Assembly (NCBI RefSeq): GCF_039555335.1
Contig: NC_092628.1
Coordinates: 57,957,547-58,021,546 of the forward strand
Direction of reading: 5' to 3'
Source: Amphiura filiformis
Taxonomy: Eukaryota > Echinodermata > Ophiuroidea > Amphilepidida > Amphiuridae
Length of the DNA stretch: 64,000 nt
This document shows, piece by piece, positions 22,738-34,920 of the stretch. How positions within the stretch are numbered: the first letter of the stretch is position 1; every line of letters starts with the position of its first letter. Under the pieces are notes generated by a model, which was not told the origin of the DNA, searched no databases, and saw nothing but the letters and a program-made list of their open reading frames with translations. Made by a program: the position numbers and the translations under genes.

Positions 22738-23262
22738 GTCTTAATGGTTTGTGAATTGTGATGCTATTTGTGAGATAGTCAGGAGCCAGGTTGTGAACAG
22801 TCTTGAAAACATACAGGAGAACTTTGAAAATGATGCGTTTGTTAACGGGCAACCAGTGAAGTGTGTCTAATAAGATTGAAGCTGAGTGGCGACGAGGGAG
22901 TTGGAAAATTATGCGAGCTGCTTTGTTTTGCAGACGTTGAAGGCGTGTGATGTCACCAGCCTTGCATCCAGCGAGCAGTGCATTGGCGTAGTCCAATTTG
23001 GACAAGATAAGGGCTCTCATTGCACAGCTGCAGGTATTTTGGTCAATGTAACGAAATAAAATAAAATTCAGAGACTTGCAAAGAGCAGTTACATGAGATG
23101 ACATGGTCAATGAAGTGTCAAAGGAGACACCTAGGTTCCTGATGGATGAAGATGGAACAATTTCAGTGGCTCCAATGCACAACGTAGTGTCAGACAGACG
23201 AGTTAAGTTATGTGGTGATGCTGCAATGAAGAATTCGGTTTTTGAATTGTTCAGTTTGACAT
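22738..23262 (-). mobile_element. CR1/L2-like LINE fragment in gene A intron
   Basis: The minus strand encodes the C-terminal part of a reverse transcriptase: LNNSKTEFFIAASP, IRNLGVSFDTSLTMSSHV, ALILSKLDYANALLAG, RLQRLQNKAARIIF and LHWLPVNKRIIFKVLL. The RT catalytic box is not included. It replaces about 110 bp present in B and C between AAAAAGTT and CATACGACAAATTCG. Confidence 0.88.
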
Positions 23263-23329
23263 CATACGACAAATTCGATCGTGGGCGACCACAGCAAAGA
23301 TTTTGACCAACTTCATCAAAAAATGGTTG

Positions 23330-24235
23330 AAATTTTGGTGAAAATCATAATCTTTTAATGATTTTGCTTTTACAAATATCGTTCATATCTTCCTAATAGA
23401 ATGCAGGTTGTTGCTGTCCATGGCGTTACCTCGTACACTACTCCAGTCATTTCATGAGTACCGCAAGGCTCTGTCCTATGTCCCTTCTGTTCCTTATCTT
23501 TGCTTCTCTAATTTCTCACAGGACAGCCGGTCAATCACATTTCTGACCTGCCCGACTTCCAGAAAGATATTGATGTTATATCCACAACTGGTTCAGTTCC
23601 TATGATCATCTGTCTGCCAATGCCGGTAAGACAAAGGCCACAATGATCTCTGCCAAAAAGGAACCATATCCACAGATGCAACTCTTCATGAATAACCAAT
23701 GAATTGAAAGAGTCAGCTCTGCAAAATTCCTCGGCATTTGGATTAGCCACAACCTCCACGTCGACAATTATGCAAGAAAGCTCTGAAAACAATTGGTCTT
23801 CTACAAATGTCTTTTCACAATCCTCTTTAAATCCGCTGTTCTCTCTATACCTGGCTCTTGTTCTTGCCAACACTAAAATATTTGGCTGCTTCATCACCCT
23901 ATAAAGCAGACGCTGACCAGCGCTTTGCTTTCCGCAAGAATGGAAACTGTCTCACGAGGTTCTTTACTCAAAAATAGACCCCACTCCTCTCCAAAAGTCG
24001 TGATCTTCTCACACTGTATCATGTTTACAAGGTTGTCACCGACAATGTTGCTAAATGCCCAACCCTGTCCGCTTTCAACTCTGCTATCAGTGACCATGTG
24101 TTTTAGTCAGATCCTCTTTCATCTCATTTTATTGTCTTTTTTCCCTATTTGATGTATTTAGGGCACTTAGTGCTCAGGCACTATTAGGTTCTCGCCTGGT
24201 CTTTTGGCCGAATTAATACAAATAGATAAATAAAT
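23330..24235 (+). mobile_element. LINE 3' fragment shared with B and C
   Basis: In mixed frames the plus strand reads TSYTTPVIS-VPQGSVL, SDLPDFQKDIDVISTTGS, FLGIWISHNLHVDNYARKAL and an FFTQK-like end. It closes with CTCGCCTGGTCTTTTGGCCG and an A-rich ATAGATAAATAAAT tail. Several stops and frame changes mark it as old. The same insertion stands in C (48420-49440), and a shortened one in B (37168-37372). Confidence 0.8.
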
Positions 24236-24668
24236 GGCTAATGTGAAATTTTAGTTGTTTTTTTGTTTTGTTTTTTGTTTTGTTTTTTTTTGCATGCGAA
24301 GTCATTTATAAGTCTGAATCTCGCCATTTGAGTCTTTCCATAGGATTCCCGTGAAAGGTTCATAGAAACTTGTGTATTGTGCATAAAAGCATAAATCATT
24401 ACAATGTATATCATATTTGTATATCGGGCGCGTAGACTCAGAGTTACAAGGTATATAGTTGATTTTGGTGTTGTTGGAGATAATGGTATTTTGAAATTGT
24501 CATTTTTCAAACCTTAAAATGATACATAACTAATTTCTTAACAAAACAATAAAACGGCTATATTCCAAAAATACCAAAATGTCAGTAAGAACCTTGTTAC
24601 TCTGAATTTACTGTTGTGTGTAATTTCTAAGTAACAATAATAAGTAAGTTTGCAATAAATTATTTCAG

Positions 24669-24782
24669 CTACGTCTACATTTCAAGATCGGACAACTGGT
24701 AGGTCTTTTTCTACTACAAAGACCAGTCCTAGAGGAACTTTAACCGTTGGAAGAGAGGAAATGGCCATCACTGCAACTATTG
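24669..24782 (+). CDS. Gene A stalk exon
   Basis: This is a 38-codon phase 1-1 exon rich in Ser and Thr (TSTFQDRTTGRSFSTTKTSP, then TLTVGREE). It is likely an extended, O-glycosylated juxtamembrane stalk between FN3-4 and the membrane helix. Confidence 0.8.
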
Positions 24783-25160
24783 GTATGTATAATGCTTGCA
24801 AGTGATTTGTATTGCGAGTGGTAAAACTACTGAAGGGATGGGATCATGATGAGATCGACTGGATATTTATGGCTCACTATAAAAACAGGTTTAGGCTTCA
24901 TGTTGTTGCAACAAAAGGAAAAGCCTATTCTGGTTAAGCGGCAATGGATGATTATGTGTGGGCGGGTGTAGGACTGTTACAGTAGGTGTGGGTTAGGGGT
25001 GCGCGGGGACGTGTGTGGAGTGTGTGTAGTTATCGCCTTCGGTGGTTGTAAATATCTGTACTCTTTTGAACAAATTGAAAGTGAATATTTTTTGTCAGAC
25101 CCGGTCTTGCGAGAATGAAGGTAGGAATTAAGAAAGTTAAGGATATAGGGCCTACCTACC

Positions 25161-26109
25161 TTAAGGGGAAGCTGCACCAGGATTGTTGTGAAATAGGGGT
25201 ATTTTTGTCTTTTTAGGCTTTTTCTAAATTAAAAATCTATAGAATTTGGGCCTTTATTTGCTTTTTATTTGATTCAAATCGGACATTTGGTTCAGAAGTT
25301 GCAAGTAATCAAAGGGAACAACGTAATGCGAAAAAGTCGCGAATTGAATTATGTCCTATACTAATATACGTAATGTATTTCCTATGTATTGTATTGTTTT
25401 CAAGGGGCGATATTTAAGGAATTTCTGGATAAAAATTAATTTCTGAATAATGTAATATGTTTATTGCATATAAAGAGTGCTAATAATTAGTATAAATGTT
25501 ATTGTTGACAGAACCATGATTTTATAATATTTGATATGTATATTGCTGCCTAATTAACATATTAAGTGTTTCTAGACTTAAAATGTCATTTTCTGCCAGA
25601 TGTCGTTTCGCGTCATTTTTTACCTTGTGCGTCACTTTTCTTGGTAATGGTGCATCTGTCTGAGCTTATATTTGGCAGGTATGTTGGACATACCTGTATC
25701 TAAAAATTTACAGAAGGAAATTTTGAAAAACATCTGGTAACCATGGAAACAACCCGTTTTCGTAAATTTTCCGCCTTAAAATGCGCAAATTTACCAATTT
25801 TAATGCACCGTAGCGTAACCATACAACCTTTTTTGAAAATTCCTCTGTAAATTTTTTTAATTAGACCTAAATTTGTCAAATAAAACAAATTTCAGAAAAA
25901 AATACCAAAGAACGACTGAGAAAAATGGCGCGCAACGACATCATGTGAAAATCCAATATGGCCGCCGTTACCATGGCAACCGTTATAATGATGATCATTT
26001 TTTTGGCTGGAATCGCGAAGTTTGATCAGCATACACATTCCCACCAATTTACAAGTGCACAGGTCAAATACTTTAGAAAATCACTTTTTTCAGTGCAGCT
26101 TCCCCTTAA
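25161..26109. mobile_element. DNA element between TTAA sites in gene A intron
   Basis: TTAA-GGGGAAGCTGCAC at the left faces GTGCAGCTTCCCC-TTAA at the right, 949 bp overall. TTAA target duplication is the piggyBac hallmark, but no transposase is encoded and the end sequence is not typical, so only a TTAA-targeting MITE is claimed. B and C have the uninterrupted site (CTTTATTGG or CCTTATTGG). Confidence 0.75.
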
Positions 26110-26266
26110 TGGCTACTGGTTTTGCAACCATGGATGCCTCGTTTCGAGGACGTATTCCACGTCCTAAGTATATTCCTTTTGCTGATTAAAATATCATAGG
26201 TAAGTGATTGTCGTAAAATTACACTACAAAGCTCATAACGCAGAACAATCCTTGTTAATAATGCAG

Positions 26267-26393
26267 GTATGGCTGCTCCGAAAGTGAACTCTCTTGGACA
26301 ATGTTCAATCAACATGCCAGTTATTCTCACCCTTGCTGTGTTGCTTCTTGCTGCTGTAATTACAATTATTATCTTGGGTCTACTTTTGTATAG
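26267..26393 (+). CDS. Gene A transmembrane exon
   Basis: It is 127 bp, phase 1 in and 2 out. It reads MAAPKVNSLGQCSINMP, then about 24 hydrophobic residues (VILTLAVLLLAAVITIIILG, LLLY) and Arg at the splice (TATAG|gtatg), a stop-transfer charge. It sets type I topology with the tail inside the cell. Confidence 0.92.
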
Positions 26394-27496
26394 GTATGTT
26401 GACTATTTGAAATCGCAACTTTGGCTTGTTAAGTATGGTACCCCATACAAGTTATAGTGCTAAGTGATGCGCTGCCACTTAGCCTACTTTTCGTGAAATA
26501 ACTTGTGAAGAAGATCACTCGGCTGTGTCCTGATTTCAATGGGTATAGTCGCAAGGCCTAACCCATATCTCTCATTTACTTGTATGCTTTATCAGCTTGA
26601 TTTATAAGATGACCAAACCATTAATCAAGACCTTTTTTGAATTCCTCAGGAAATAGCATTAAAGGTTTTATTGTTTAACAAGTATAACATTAATCTTGAA
26701 TTGATAAATTATTGGGGAATTCATACAAAAAAAGAACATGGGACCGGCTAAAATCTTTAATGTAAAAGTATGACACAAAGACCTAGTTCTTTTGACCACA
26801 ATCTATTTTATATATCTACAAGTTTAACAGTATAAAGTATCTTTTTTAATCAAGCTTAAGGGTTGACGAGGTATTGTTGGTCGAAGCAATCTAAAAATTG
26901 ATTTTTGTTATATAGATCAATATATTATTGAAAAGTAACACCTTGATGTTTTGCAAAAGTTCAGTCTACAAATCGTACACTTTGCAAACTTGCTTAATTT
27001 ATTGTTGTTAATGAGTTATGTACGTTTTACAAAAGTGTTGTTGTTTCAACCCTCTTCACAACGTAACTCAAGAACCGCAGCACCTATAAAAGTATATCTG
27101 TGATATTTTAACTCTCCTACACGCTCGCTATGAATTGAGCAATGCAGTTTTTGCCAAAGCTCACAACCATTCGTAAGATGCTGTGAACTACCAAATCACA
27201 ACAGTTTAAAATAATGAATAACCTTAAAATGTTAATCTCAAGTGAGGTGGATAAATTAGGGGCGAATTGAAATTCTCAAAAATAAAAACACTGAAATGGG
27301 GGCAGGCCTTATATATATAGTCTTTAATGTGAAAGTATGACACAAACATTCATCTGAACTCAATGTCTTTCATATATATATATATATATAACTATAACAG
27401 TATATATATCAGTAAATTTTATTCATAATTTTGAGAAATGAATCGAATTATCGTAGTTTCTCTTTTTCTCATTTTGTTTCAAAATATACAACAAAG

Positions 27497-27809
27497 AGCA
27501 AGAAATACCAGAGGAGACTCCACAGATTACGAAAATGGAGATGTTGGTAAGGCGAATAACACTATAGTCATGTCGTCATCAGGTAATGTAATGAATACAG
27601 CATATCAACCGGACAATGACGACATGGGGTATGAAATCCCTCCGACAGGTGTAAGTCATCAGGTTGGCTCTTCATCTGACTACGAAGTAACCCTATCTGA
27701 CAGACCTCAATCAGGACAACATTATGAAGATCTGGATCAGAAGAGTATGGACAAAGAGAAAGACCATCAATACCAGTCAGTTGGTGATAAAAGAAATATG
27801 CGTAAATGA
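27497..27809 (+). CDS. Gene A cytoplasmic tail exon
   Basis: It has 103 codons and stop TGA, entering in phase 2 after CAACAAAG. Tyr motifs in order are YENG (YxN, Grb2-SH2 type), YQPD, YEIP, YEVT, YEDL and YQSV. YEDL and YQSV are 12 residues apart, an ITAM-like layout with Val in the second box. The tail is otherwise polar and Ser/Asp-rich, probably disordered. Confidence 0.88.
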
Positions 27810-28019
27810 TGCATTGGAACCAACACGCAAACTGCGAAAGAGGAAAACTAAATACTCAGTTTATTTGTGCATAATTATTGCACTGGTTTTGTAATCATTG
27901 TAAACTTGAAACTGTTTTTTTTTTTTATCAGCAAATAGAATTTTTTAAATGAGCGGTCAGGAATCGCCTTCAACTTTATCGGGCATTTTGTTTATCATTA
28001 TCATATCATACTATTTTCA

Positions 28020-28100
28020 TTATTTTCATTATCACTATCACCATCACCATCACCATCACCATCACCATCACCATCACCATTATTATCATTATTATCATTA
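28020..28100 (+). repeat. ATC/ATCACC microsatellite in 3' flank of A
   Basis: A run of CACCAT and TATCAT repeats. Shorter versions lie at the same place in B (about 39748-39810) and C (about 52540-52600). Confidence 0.85.
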
Positions 28101-29028
28101 TTTCCTGTGGATATGAATTAGGATGTGGGTGAATGCATGACAGTGAATGTTACAGACCTTACTCAAGGACTCCCAGGTTTTCTTATAAACACTTTCTGGG
28201 GCTATTTTCTTGGTATCTCGTTAGGTTACCTTTATAATTTTAACACAGTCAACTGCTCTTGATGGGTTTTGCAATTCCTTGCATGTACATTACTTTTATA
28301 ATGTCATAATGTATATATAAGGTCGATCTTTATTTTCATAGGTTTGGATAAAGGGGTTATTGAAAAATCGATCAAATAAAATAAAATCATTCAAAACAGA
28401 TCAGATTAGATCAAATCAAGTCAAATCATGCACTAAATTTGGATCACAACATTCTTTACACGAGAACGTTTGGAGCATGGAAAGTCTGCAATGTTGCACT
28501 GCACTGTTGTCAGCACTGTGATTTAGAATGTAACCTCATCCTGTGTTTTCACTTGCGGCAACAAAACTAGTAACACATTTATTTATGTGCAAGAATAAGG
28601 CATGTGGGGGTGTTTGGGGTTGGGTGTGTGTTTTTGAGGTGTGCATATTCCTGCCATTATTTTCATCGTTCTTCATGGAAGTTACGTAATAATTACAGAT
28701 TCATGTTTGCTTTACATTGTACCTTCCTCTTTCTACATGTATATATATCTGCGTGTATTTTATGCAATCAATGAGCTGGTAATAAAAAAAAGGCGTACTA
28801 CTCAGTTAATTTGTATGAATAAATTAGCAAGAGAAAAATCACGAATATTGCCCATGTACATGATGTAATACCAGTTACTTTACAAATTGGAAACGAGTAA
28901 AGATGATAAGAACGCTCAAAAGCCCCCGATACAACGTCAATGTTGGGATTTAAGATATATGTACGAGTATATCAGAAAGAATAGTGCATTTTTAATAGGG
29001 TCAATATTTGTGTGATCGCTGGAATTTA
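28101..29028. other. 3' flank of gene A, paralogous non-coding
   Basis: No gene is seen. The stretch matches the 3' flanks of B (39810-41220) and C (52610-55600) in order, including the AAATC-rich run, CTTTACATTGTACC, and ATTTTATGCAATCAAT. It is part of the duplicated unit. A polyadenylation signal AATAAA at 40517 in B lies within it. Confidence 0.6.
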
Positions 29029-29272
29029 ACCCTAACACTCCTGTATACTACAAAATACTACTTGATATATGCGCTGTTCGTGCGTGCATCGCACGTGGTG
29101 TGATGACGCAATCGCCCTAAGTGATATAGGCACGGTTCGCTGGCCAGCGAAACCCAAGACCCGTGGTCTCGGGTTCGAATCCCACCCAGAGCAAACAACT
29201 TCTTTCTTTCTTTTCTCTCTTTATTCTTTCCTTCTTTCCCTTCCCGTCGCCAAAAGCCCTTAGGCGGTTAGG
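29029..29272 (+). mobile_element. SINE-like insertion with tRNA B-box
   Basis: The A unit has about 240 bp here that B and D lack (their sequence runs directly from GTGATCGCAGGAA to TATGGA or a near match). It contains GGTTCGAATCCC, a perfect tRNA B-box-like motif, and a pyrimidine-rich tail (TTCTTTCTTTC). The ends are TAACCCTAAC and GGTTAGGGA. This fits a tRNA-derived SINE; the A box is not convincing. Confidence 0.45.
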
Positions 29273-29384
29273 GATATGGAAGTATTACTAGGTTTTATAT
29301 TCGCATTTCTTGTTAATAAATAATTGTGTGAACGGAATTTTGTGAGTATTAACCCGTGTCTTATATACTGCCGACACCTTCAAC

Positions 29385-30245
29385 AGTCTATTAGGGATCT
29401 CGCCTGATTCACACACTTATAGCATTACACAGGGAGTAGTGAGATACTCACCAAGGAGAGGTACGGCTGTCTACTGAAGATAGCATTACACAGTGTGTAG
29501 GGAGAGATTCGCTTAGGAGAGGTACTGCTATCTACTGAAAATAGAATTACACAGTGGTGTTATCTACTTAAGATAGAATTACACAGGGAATAGGGAGAGT
29601 CTCCCTTAGGAGAGATGCTGTTATCTACTGAAGATTTACATAGGGATTAGGAAGAAACTCACTTAGGATATACGTGTGTACGGCAATCTACTGAAGATAG
29701 CAGTACACAGGGAGTAGGGAGAAAATCACATAGGAGAGATGCTGCTATCTATTGAAGATATACATAAGATCAACGGTACTGCTGTCTTCTGAAGATTGCA
29801 TTACATTAGCACAGAAGTGCTACTATCGTCTGAAAATAGCATGAAATAAGAGCAGAATATTTCCACCTTTTGAAGATATCATAACATAAGAACAGAGGTA
29901 TTGCTATCTGCTAAAGATATTATTTCATGAGAACAGAGTTACCGCCATCTACTGAAGATATGATTACATAAGTACAGATGTGCTGCTGTCTTCTGAAGAT
30001 AACATTACTAGTACTGCTATCTACTGAAGATATTATTACGGGTACTGCTGTCTTCTGAAGATAGCGTTACATAAGAACAGAGGTACTTATATCTACTGTA
30101 GAGAGCAGTACATAAAAACAAATAAACTGATATCATCTGAAGAAAGCATTACATAAGAACAAAGGTATTGCTATCAGCTGAAGATAGCAATACATAAGAA
30201 CAGTGGTAGGCCTATTGCTATCTTCTGAAGAGAGCATTACACACT
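29385..30245. repeat. Decayed 41-bp minisatellite, array 2a
   Basis: Degenerate units (TATCTACTGAAGATAGCATTAC) are mixed with a longer variant containing ACACAGGGAGTAGGGAGA. This is the older part of the array before gene B; similar opening units stand at 41360-41445 and 55745-55990. Confidence 0.85.
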
Positions 30246-30754
30246 CTAATTTCGTGCTATTCATTGTTTCAATAGAATCCCTACTCATTTATTTTTATCC
30301 TGAAACTATTTGTTTTGATGAGATTAGGTATATTATCAAAATGAAAAGTTTACTTTTATTTTAACTAGTAACTAATCAAATAATATTGACAATTGATAAT
30401 CAATCATTATTTGAACATATTACCCATTTCATTTGGACAAGGTTCTGTTTTTCCCGCTTTTGTTTGTTTGTTTGTTTTATTTCTTCTTTAACCTGGGACA
30501 CTCAATCAGTTGAAAACACAATTAATCATCTGTTCTTCCTTGAGGCCCAGGGACAAGACAAATGATTGAAATTTAATTTTGTTGTTGTCATTTTTGACAA
30601 GACAAACTGCTCAAATTTGATAAGTTTGGTCATTTTTCATCACAAGTTTTGATGAATTTCTTGTCTTTTCTATTATCTGTTATATCCCCATTTCAATAGT
30701 TTTCGCTGTCAACTTTGACAAGTTTCTATTCAAAATGAGTGGATCGTTTTAAGA

Positions 30755-32025
30755 ATGCGCAAGAACAGAGGGGTATAGCTATTTTCTGAAGATAGCATTA
30801 CATAAGAACAGAGGTACTACTATCTACTAAAGATAGCATTACATAAGAACAGAGGTACAGCTATCTACTAAAGATAGCATTACATAAGAACAGAGGTACA
30901 GCTATCTACTAAAGATAGCATTACATAAGAACAGAGCTGCTATCTACTAAAGATAGCGCTATCTACTAAAGATAGCATTACATAAGAACAGAGGTACAAC
31001 TATCTACAAAAGATAGCATTACATAAGAACAGAGGTACAGCTATCTACTAAAGATAGCATTACATAAGAACAGAGGTACTGCTATCTACTAAAGATGGCA
31101 TTACATAAGAACAGAGGTACTGCTATCTACTAAAGATAGCATTACATAAGAACAGAGGTTCAGCTATCTACTAAAGATGGCATTACATATAAGAACAGAG
31201 GTACAGCTATCTATTAAAGATGGCATTACATAAGAACATAGGTACTGCTGCTATCTACTAAAGATGGCATTACATAAGAACAGAGGTACTGCTATCTACT
31301 AAAGATAGCATTACATAAGAACAGAGGTACTGCTATCTACTAAAGATAGCATTACATAAGAACAGAGGTACAGCTATCTACTAAAGATAGCATTACATAA
31401 GAACAGAGGTACTGCTATCTACTAAAGATGGCATTACATAAGAACAGAGGTACTGCTATCTACTAAAGATAGCATTACATAAGAACAGAGGTTCAGCTAT
31501 CTACTAAAGATGGCATTACATATAAGAACAGAGGTACAGCTATCTATTAAAGATGGCATTACATAAGAACATAGGTACTGCTGCTATCTACTAAAGATGG
31601 CATTACATAAGAACAGAGGTACTGCTATCTACTAAAGATAGCATTACATAAGAACAGAGGTACTGCTATCTACTAAAGATAGCATTACATAAGAACAGAG
31701 GTACAGCTATCTACTAAAGATGGCATTACATAAGAACAGAGGTACTGCTATCTACTAAATATGGCATTACATAAGAACAGAGGTACTGCTATCTACTAAA
31801 GATGGCATTACATAAGAACAGAGGTACAGCTATCTACTAAAGATGGCATTACATAAGAACAGAGGTACTGCTATCTTCTGTGGATAACATTACATAAGAA
31901 CAAAGGTAATGCTAGATAGCATTACAAAAGAACAGAGGTACGCTGTCGTCTGAAGATAACATCATATAAGAACAAGGATACTGATATCGCCTGAAAGTAG
32001 CATTACATAAGAACAGAGGTTGCGG
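30755..32025. repeat. 41-bp hairpin minisatellite, array 2b (upstream of gene B)
   Basis: About 30 units of 41 bp are present. A block of about 333 bp (eight units, with TATAAG and GCTGCT variants) occurs twice, starting near 31155 and 31488. Many units read GATGGC in place of GATAGC, which weakens the hairpin by one pair. Confidence 0.94.
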
Positions 32026-32507
32026 GCTTTTCAAATCATTATTGCAAGCATGTATAAGTCCATTTTGAATGACAAAGTCTTTAAATCATGACGCAAGAGA
32101 GGGTGCAAGTTCATTGCTCAAAACGTTATCAACCAAACAATAACGATTTTAACTTACATAGTTACCTAGCAATCAGATAACTCATTGGATTGGATAAAAA
32201 TAAATTTGGCTCTTTGGGGCCTTGTAATTCGTTCAATTTACACAGAGTTATCCGTTGATAAAATGGATTTCGCCATTTTTATTCAAATAAGCACGATAAA
32301 GCATTGTTGTTATCTTTTTTCAGATTTTAAAAATTTTGAGTTACTTTTTGGAAATATTTAGAAAGTGCTGTCAAGTTATTATGGATTTTCTCGGTTTTTT
32401 AACCACTCTGCATATACAATGTTTCGCTGGCATGCGACAAGGTCGACTACACTAACTTGATTGCCAGGTCTCAATCGTGCAAGTTCACTGAACAAGTTTT
32501 GACAATG

Positions 32508-32526
32508 GGATATAAGCGGAAATAGA
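32508..32526 (+). promoter_or_regulatory. TATA-like box, gene B
   Basis: GGGATATAAGCGGAAATAG stands 159 bp before the ATG, in the same block as in A and D. An acceptor-like TTATTTTTCAG lies 20 bp before the ATG in B-D, so a 5' UTR intron is possible. Confidence 0.4.
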
Positions 32527-32669
32527 ATGACAAAATAATTACTAGTATGAACGATACATGCAAAATATATTATATAGAGTTGTACAGACAAATGCCGTTA
32601 CGTTTTCTACGCTGGATATTTTCCTAAAATTTCTTAGCTTATTTTTCAGGTATTCCCCCATTAATAATC

Positions 32670-32733
32670 ATGGCAAGTTTACGTTTCCTAATCGTCATTG
32701 TTTTATGGATTTCTGTCATTCGTCAGGCTCAAG
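32670..32733 (+). CDS. Gene B signal-peptide exon
   Basis: Starts in ATCATGG context; MASLRFLIVIVLWISVIRQ. Donor CAAG|gtaaag, 21 codons plus one base. Nearly identical in C and D. Confidence 0.88.
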
Positions 32734-33113
32734 GTAAAGTATAACATTATTCAATTTAATTTACTAGATGTGTGCATTGCTATACAATATATCGCAGTAC
32801 TGCTGCACCGTGTCTTTTATTACTACAATTTGTTTTACTAAATTCTGCAGCAAAAGTAGAAGCAAAAAACTATCAACCCTTTACATATACATGTATACAT
32901 GAATAGATTTCATACGACAATCGAATATAACGTAAATCATACTGCTGCACTACAGCAACATAATAGACACACATCACACTAAACGTGATGTTAATTCATT
33001 GTGTCTTGATAACTGCAACTCCTGTTTCTTTAAAGTATGTTTCAATATCACCATTGCACTTCAATCTTCTAAGCGATTATTTTATTTAAAAATATTTATT
33101 GTTTTGATGGTAG

Positions 33114-33473
33114 GTCAATGTACAATAGGAAACTTTCAAGTGACTCCAGATCCATCTTCGCCATCATCACAGCTGAGTGTCTCATGGGAATGTGACACAG
33201 ATAATAATGACTTCGAGATAACATATCAGTTAACCAACAGAGACCAATGTGATACAGGAGATGGCAGTCAGCAGCCTCCATTTGATGTCAAGACTACAGG
33301 ATTTAGTAACTGGGATGATGTGGAAGTGTATATTGGTGGTGGTATCCACATCTATTCAACAACTGTGACAGGTTTATTACCTTACTCTACCTACACTGTG
33401 ACCATACAATCAAAACGAGGTACATCTGCTTACAGTGCCATACAAAGTACAGATGTCACAACAGGAGAAGCTG
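33114..33473 (+). CDS. Gene B FN3-1 exon
   Basis: It is 360 bp, phase 1-1. It reads GQCTIGNFQVTPDPSSPSSQ, LSVSWECDTDNNDFEITYQL and LLPYSTYTVTIQSKRGTSA. It is one codon longer than A, C and D at the F-G loop. Confidence 0.9.
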
Positions 33474-34099
33474 GTAAGTGTTGATTATCATCTACACATT
33501 GTGATTTCATTGTACCGATATTTAGAAATTTATGTCAACTACATAGTAAACACCTCCAAAAAAGAAAGTACCCATTTTGTTTGAATGGCCCTAACTCTTG
33601 AACACTAAGATTAATTAAAAGCACTCTGAATGATATGAACGCATGGAGAAGTTTGTTAAGTGCTTAAAATATGTCACACGTATAAAAACCAATCGGAATG
33701 TAATTTCATTCGATCATTCCGATTTCATTTTACACAAGTTTGGTATCAGTTTCCAATTTTGCTGCTTTTAATTATTTGTGCTTAATGTTATTACCATTCA
33801 AACTAGTGGTGACTTTACAAATGTGTTTATTTTGACAAGAGAAAGAATGGGTAAAACAGTTAACATTAATCAACAAATGATATACTTGAGATTGATCGTT
33901 GTATTACTCATTAAATGCATTGAATATGGAAAATGATATCTGAATCTGAATCTAACAAAGGAGTAAGTGAAGTAAACTGTAAAAAATAAATAATATATGA
34001 AAAACGAATAGATGAGAAAAGAATAGAACGCATCCCGCGGAATATATATGTATACGTACAAATGTTACTGCATCGCTCTTTCGTTTCTGTTATGAACAG

Positions 34100-34417
34100 T
34101 ACCAAGTGGACGACCGCCTGTCCGTGTATATGATATATCTACAACACATCTAGATTTATATTGGTATGAGATACGATGTGGCTATAGACATGGTAACATC
34201 ACAGATTATGAATACCGGCTGACGTATTCAAGTGATGGTCAACCTGTCAGTGAAGCAGTGTTCACACCAATGACATTTTCAGACATATTTGGTTCCAGGG
34301 GGCCTGGTGTGCGTATTACTGGTCTCAGCTGTGATATACAGTATACATTTAATGTCGCATTGAAGAACAACGCAGGAACAGGAATAAAAGCCGGTATAGT
34401 CTTGATTACCTCAAAAG
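34100..34417 (+). CDS. Gene B FN3-2 exon
   Basis: It is 318 bp, phase 1-1, open throughout. It reads VPSGRPPVRVYD, LYWYEIRCGYRHGNITDYEY and ITGLSCDIQYTFNVALKNNA. The loop before PGVR is longest here (FSDIFGSRG). The 10-bp duplication of A is absent. Confidence 0.9.
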
Positions 34418-34686
34418 GTTAGTTTTTGTCACATCTGGATCAAAATCCCGATGCCACTGTTAGTGAAGCAGTGTGCACACCAATTTGTTTTCTGGTACGA
34501 TTTCAGCCGGAGATTTCAACTGTCAGCTGTCACATTTGGAATAGCAATATAGGAACTGGACGAAACGAACAACGGTAAAAAACGGTGTAAAACAACATTA
34601 AAATTGAAATAAAATATAACGAGGAAATACAATGACCATGATGAGGTGTTTTACAATTTAAAAGCCAACATAATTCAACGTTCATT

Positions 34687-34920
34687 TGTGATGTGATCAA
34701 GCAAAATCAGTCGGAACTCGGAAATATTGATTTCGAGATATAGCCAAACAAAGAATATATTTTCTTTTGTTTTGAAAACTCTTCAATTGCTCATATCTTT
34801 GGAACTGGTTGTTCAATGTGTATGGGGTTTTCTGCAAAATGCAGCTTTGTAAATGCCTCTTACTATCCTATAAGAAACTGTATTTCCGAGTTCCGACTGA
34901 TTTTGCTTGATCGCATCACA
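34687..34920. mobile_element. Fold-back MITE just before the FN3-3 acceptor of gene B
   Basis: Ends of about 38 bp are inverted (TGTGATGTGATCAAGCAAAA at left; its mate ends CATCACA at 34920). It is missing from A and C, where TTCATTT runs straight to ATTTxTAATTTGCCxTTCAG. It leaves only 23 bp to the acceptor. Confidence 0.85.

Larger units (their letters stand above)
15884..27809 (+). other. Gene A: FN3 receptor gene span, FN3-2 exon present four times
   Basis: The exons are signal peptide (15884-15950), FN3-1 (16330-16686), four FN3-2 copies (17821, 18938, 20054, 21172), FN3-3 (21770-22072), FN3-4 (22415-22702), stalk (24669-24782), membrane helix (26267-26393) and tail (27497-27809). It is the paralog of B and C. 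All four FN3-2 copies have a 10-bp duplication, so including any one of them leads to an early stop. Skipping all four joins FN3-1 to FN3-3 in phase 1 and gives a 522-residue, three-FN3 membrane protein. Retaining the intron after an FN3-2 copy would give a soluble two-domain product ending in a basic tail. Whether A is a functional variant or a decaying gene is open. Its role is unknown; a receptor is inferred from topology. Confidence 0.8.

Noticed and set aside
23535-23897. Minus-strand 120-codon frame, with a longer mate at 48670-49248
   Set aside because: Antisense of a decayed plus-strand LINE whose RT words (VPQGSVL, DLPDF) read on the other strand.
29069-29200. Functional tRNA gene
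   Set aside because: Only the B-box-like GGTTCGAATCCC is convincing. I cannot fold a cloverleaf with a matching acceptor stem and A box.
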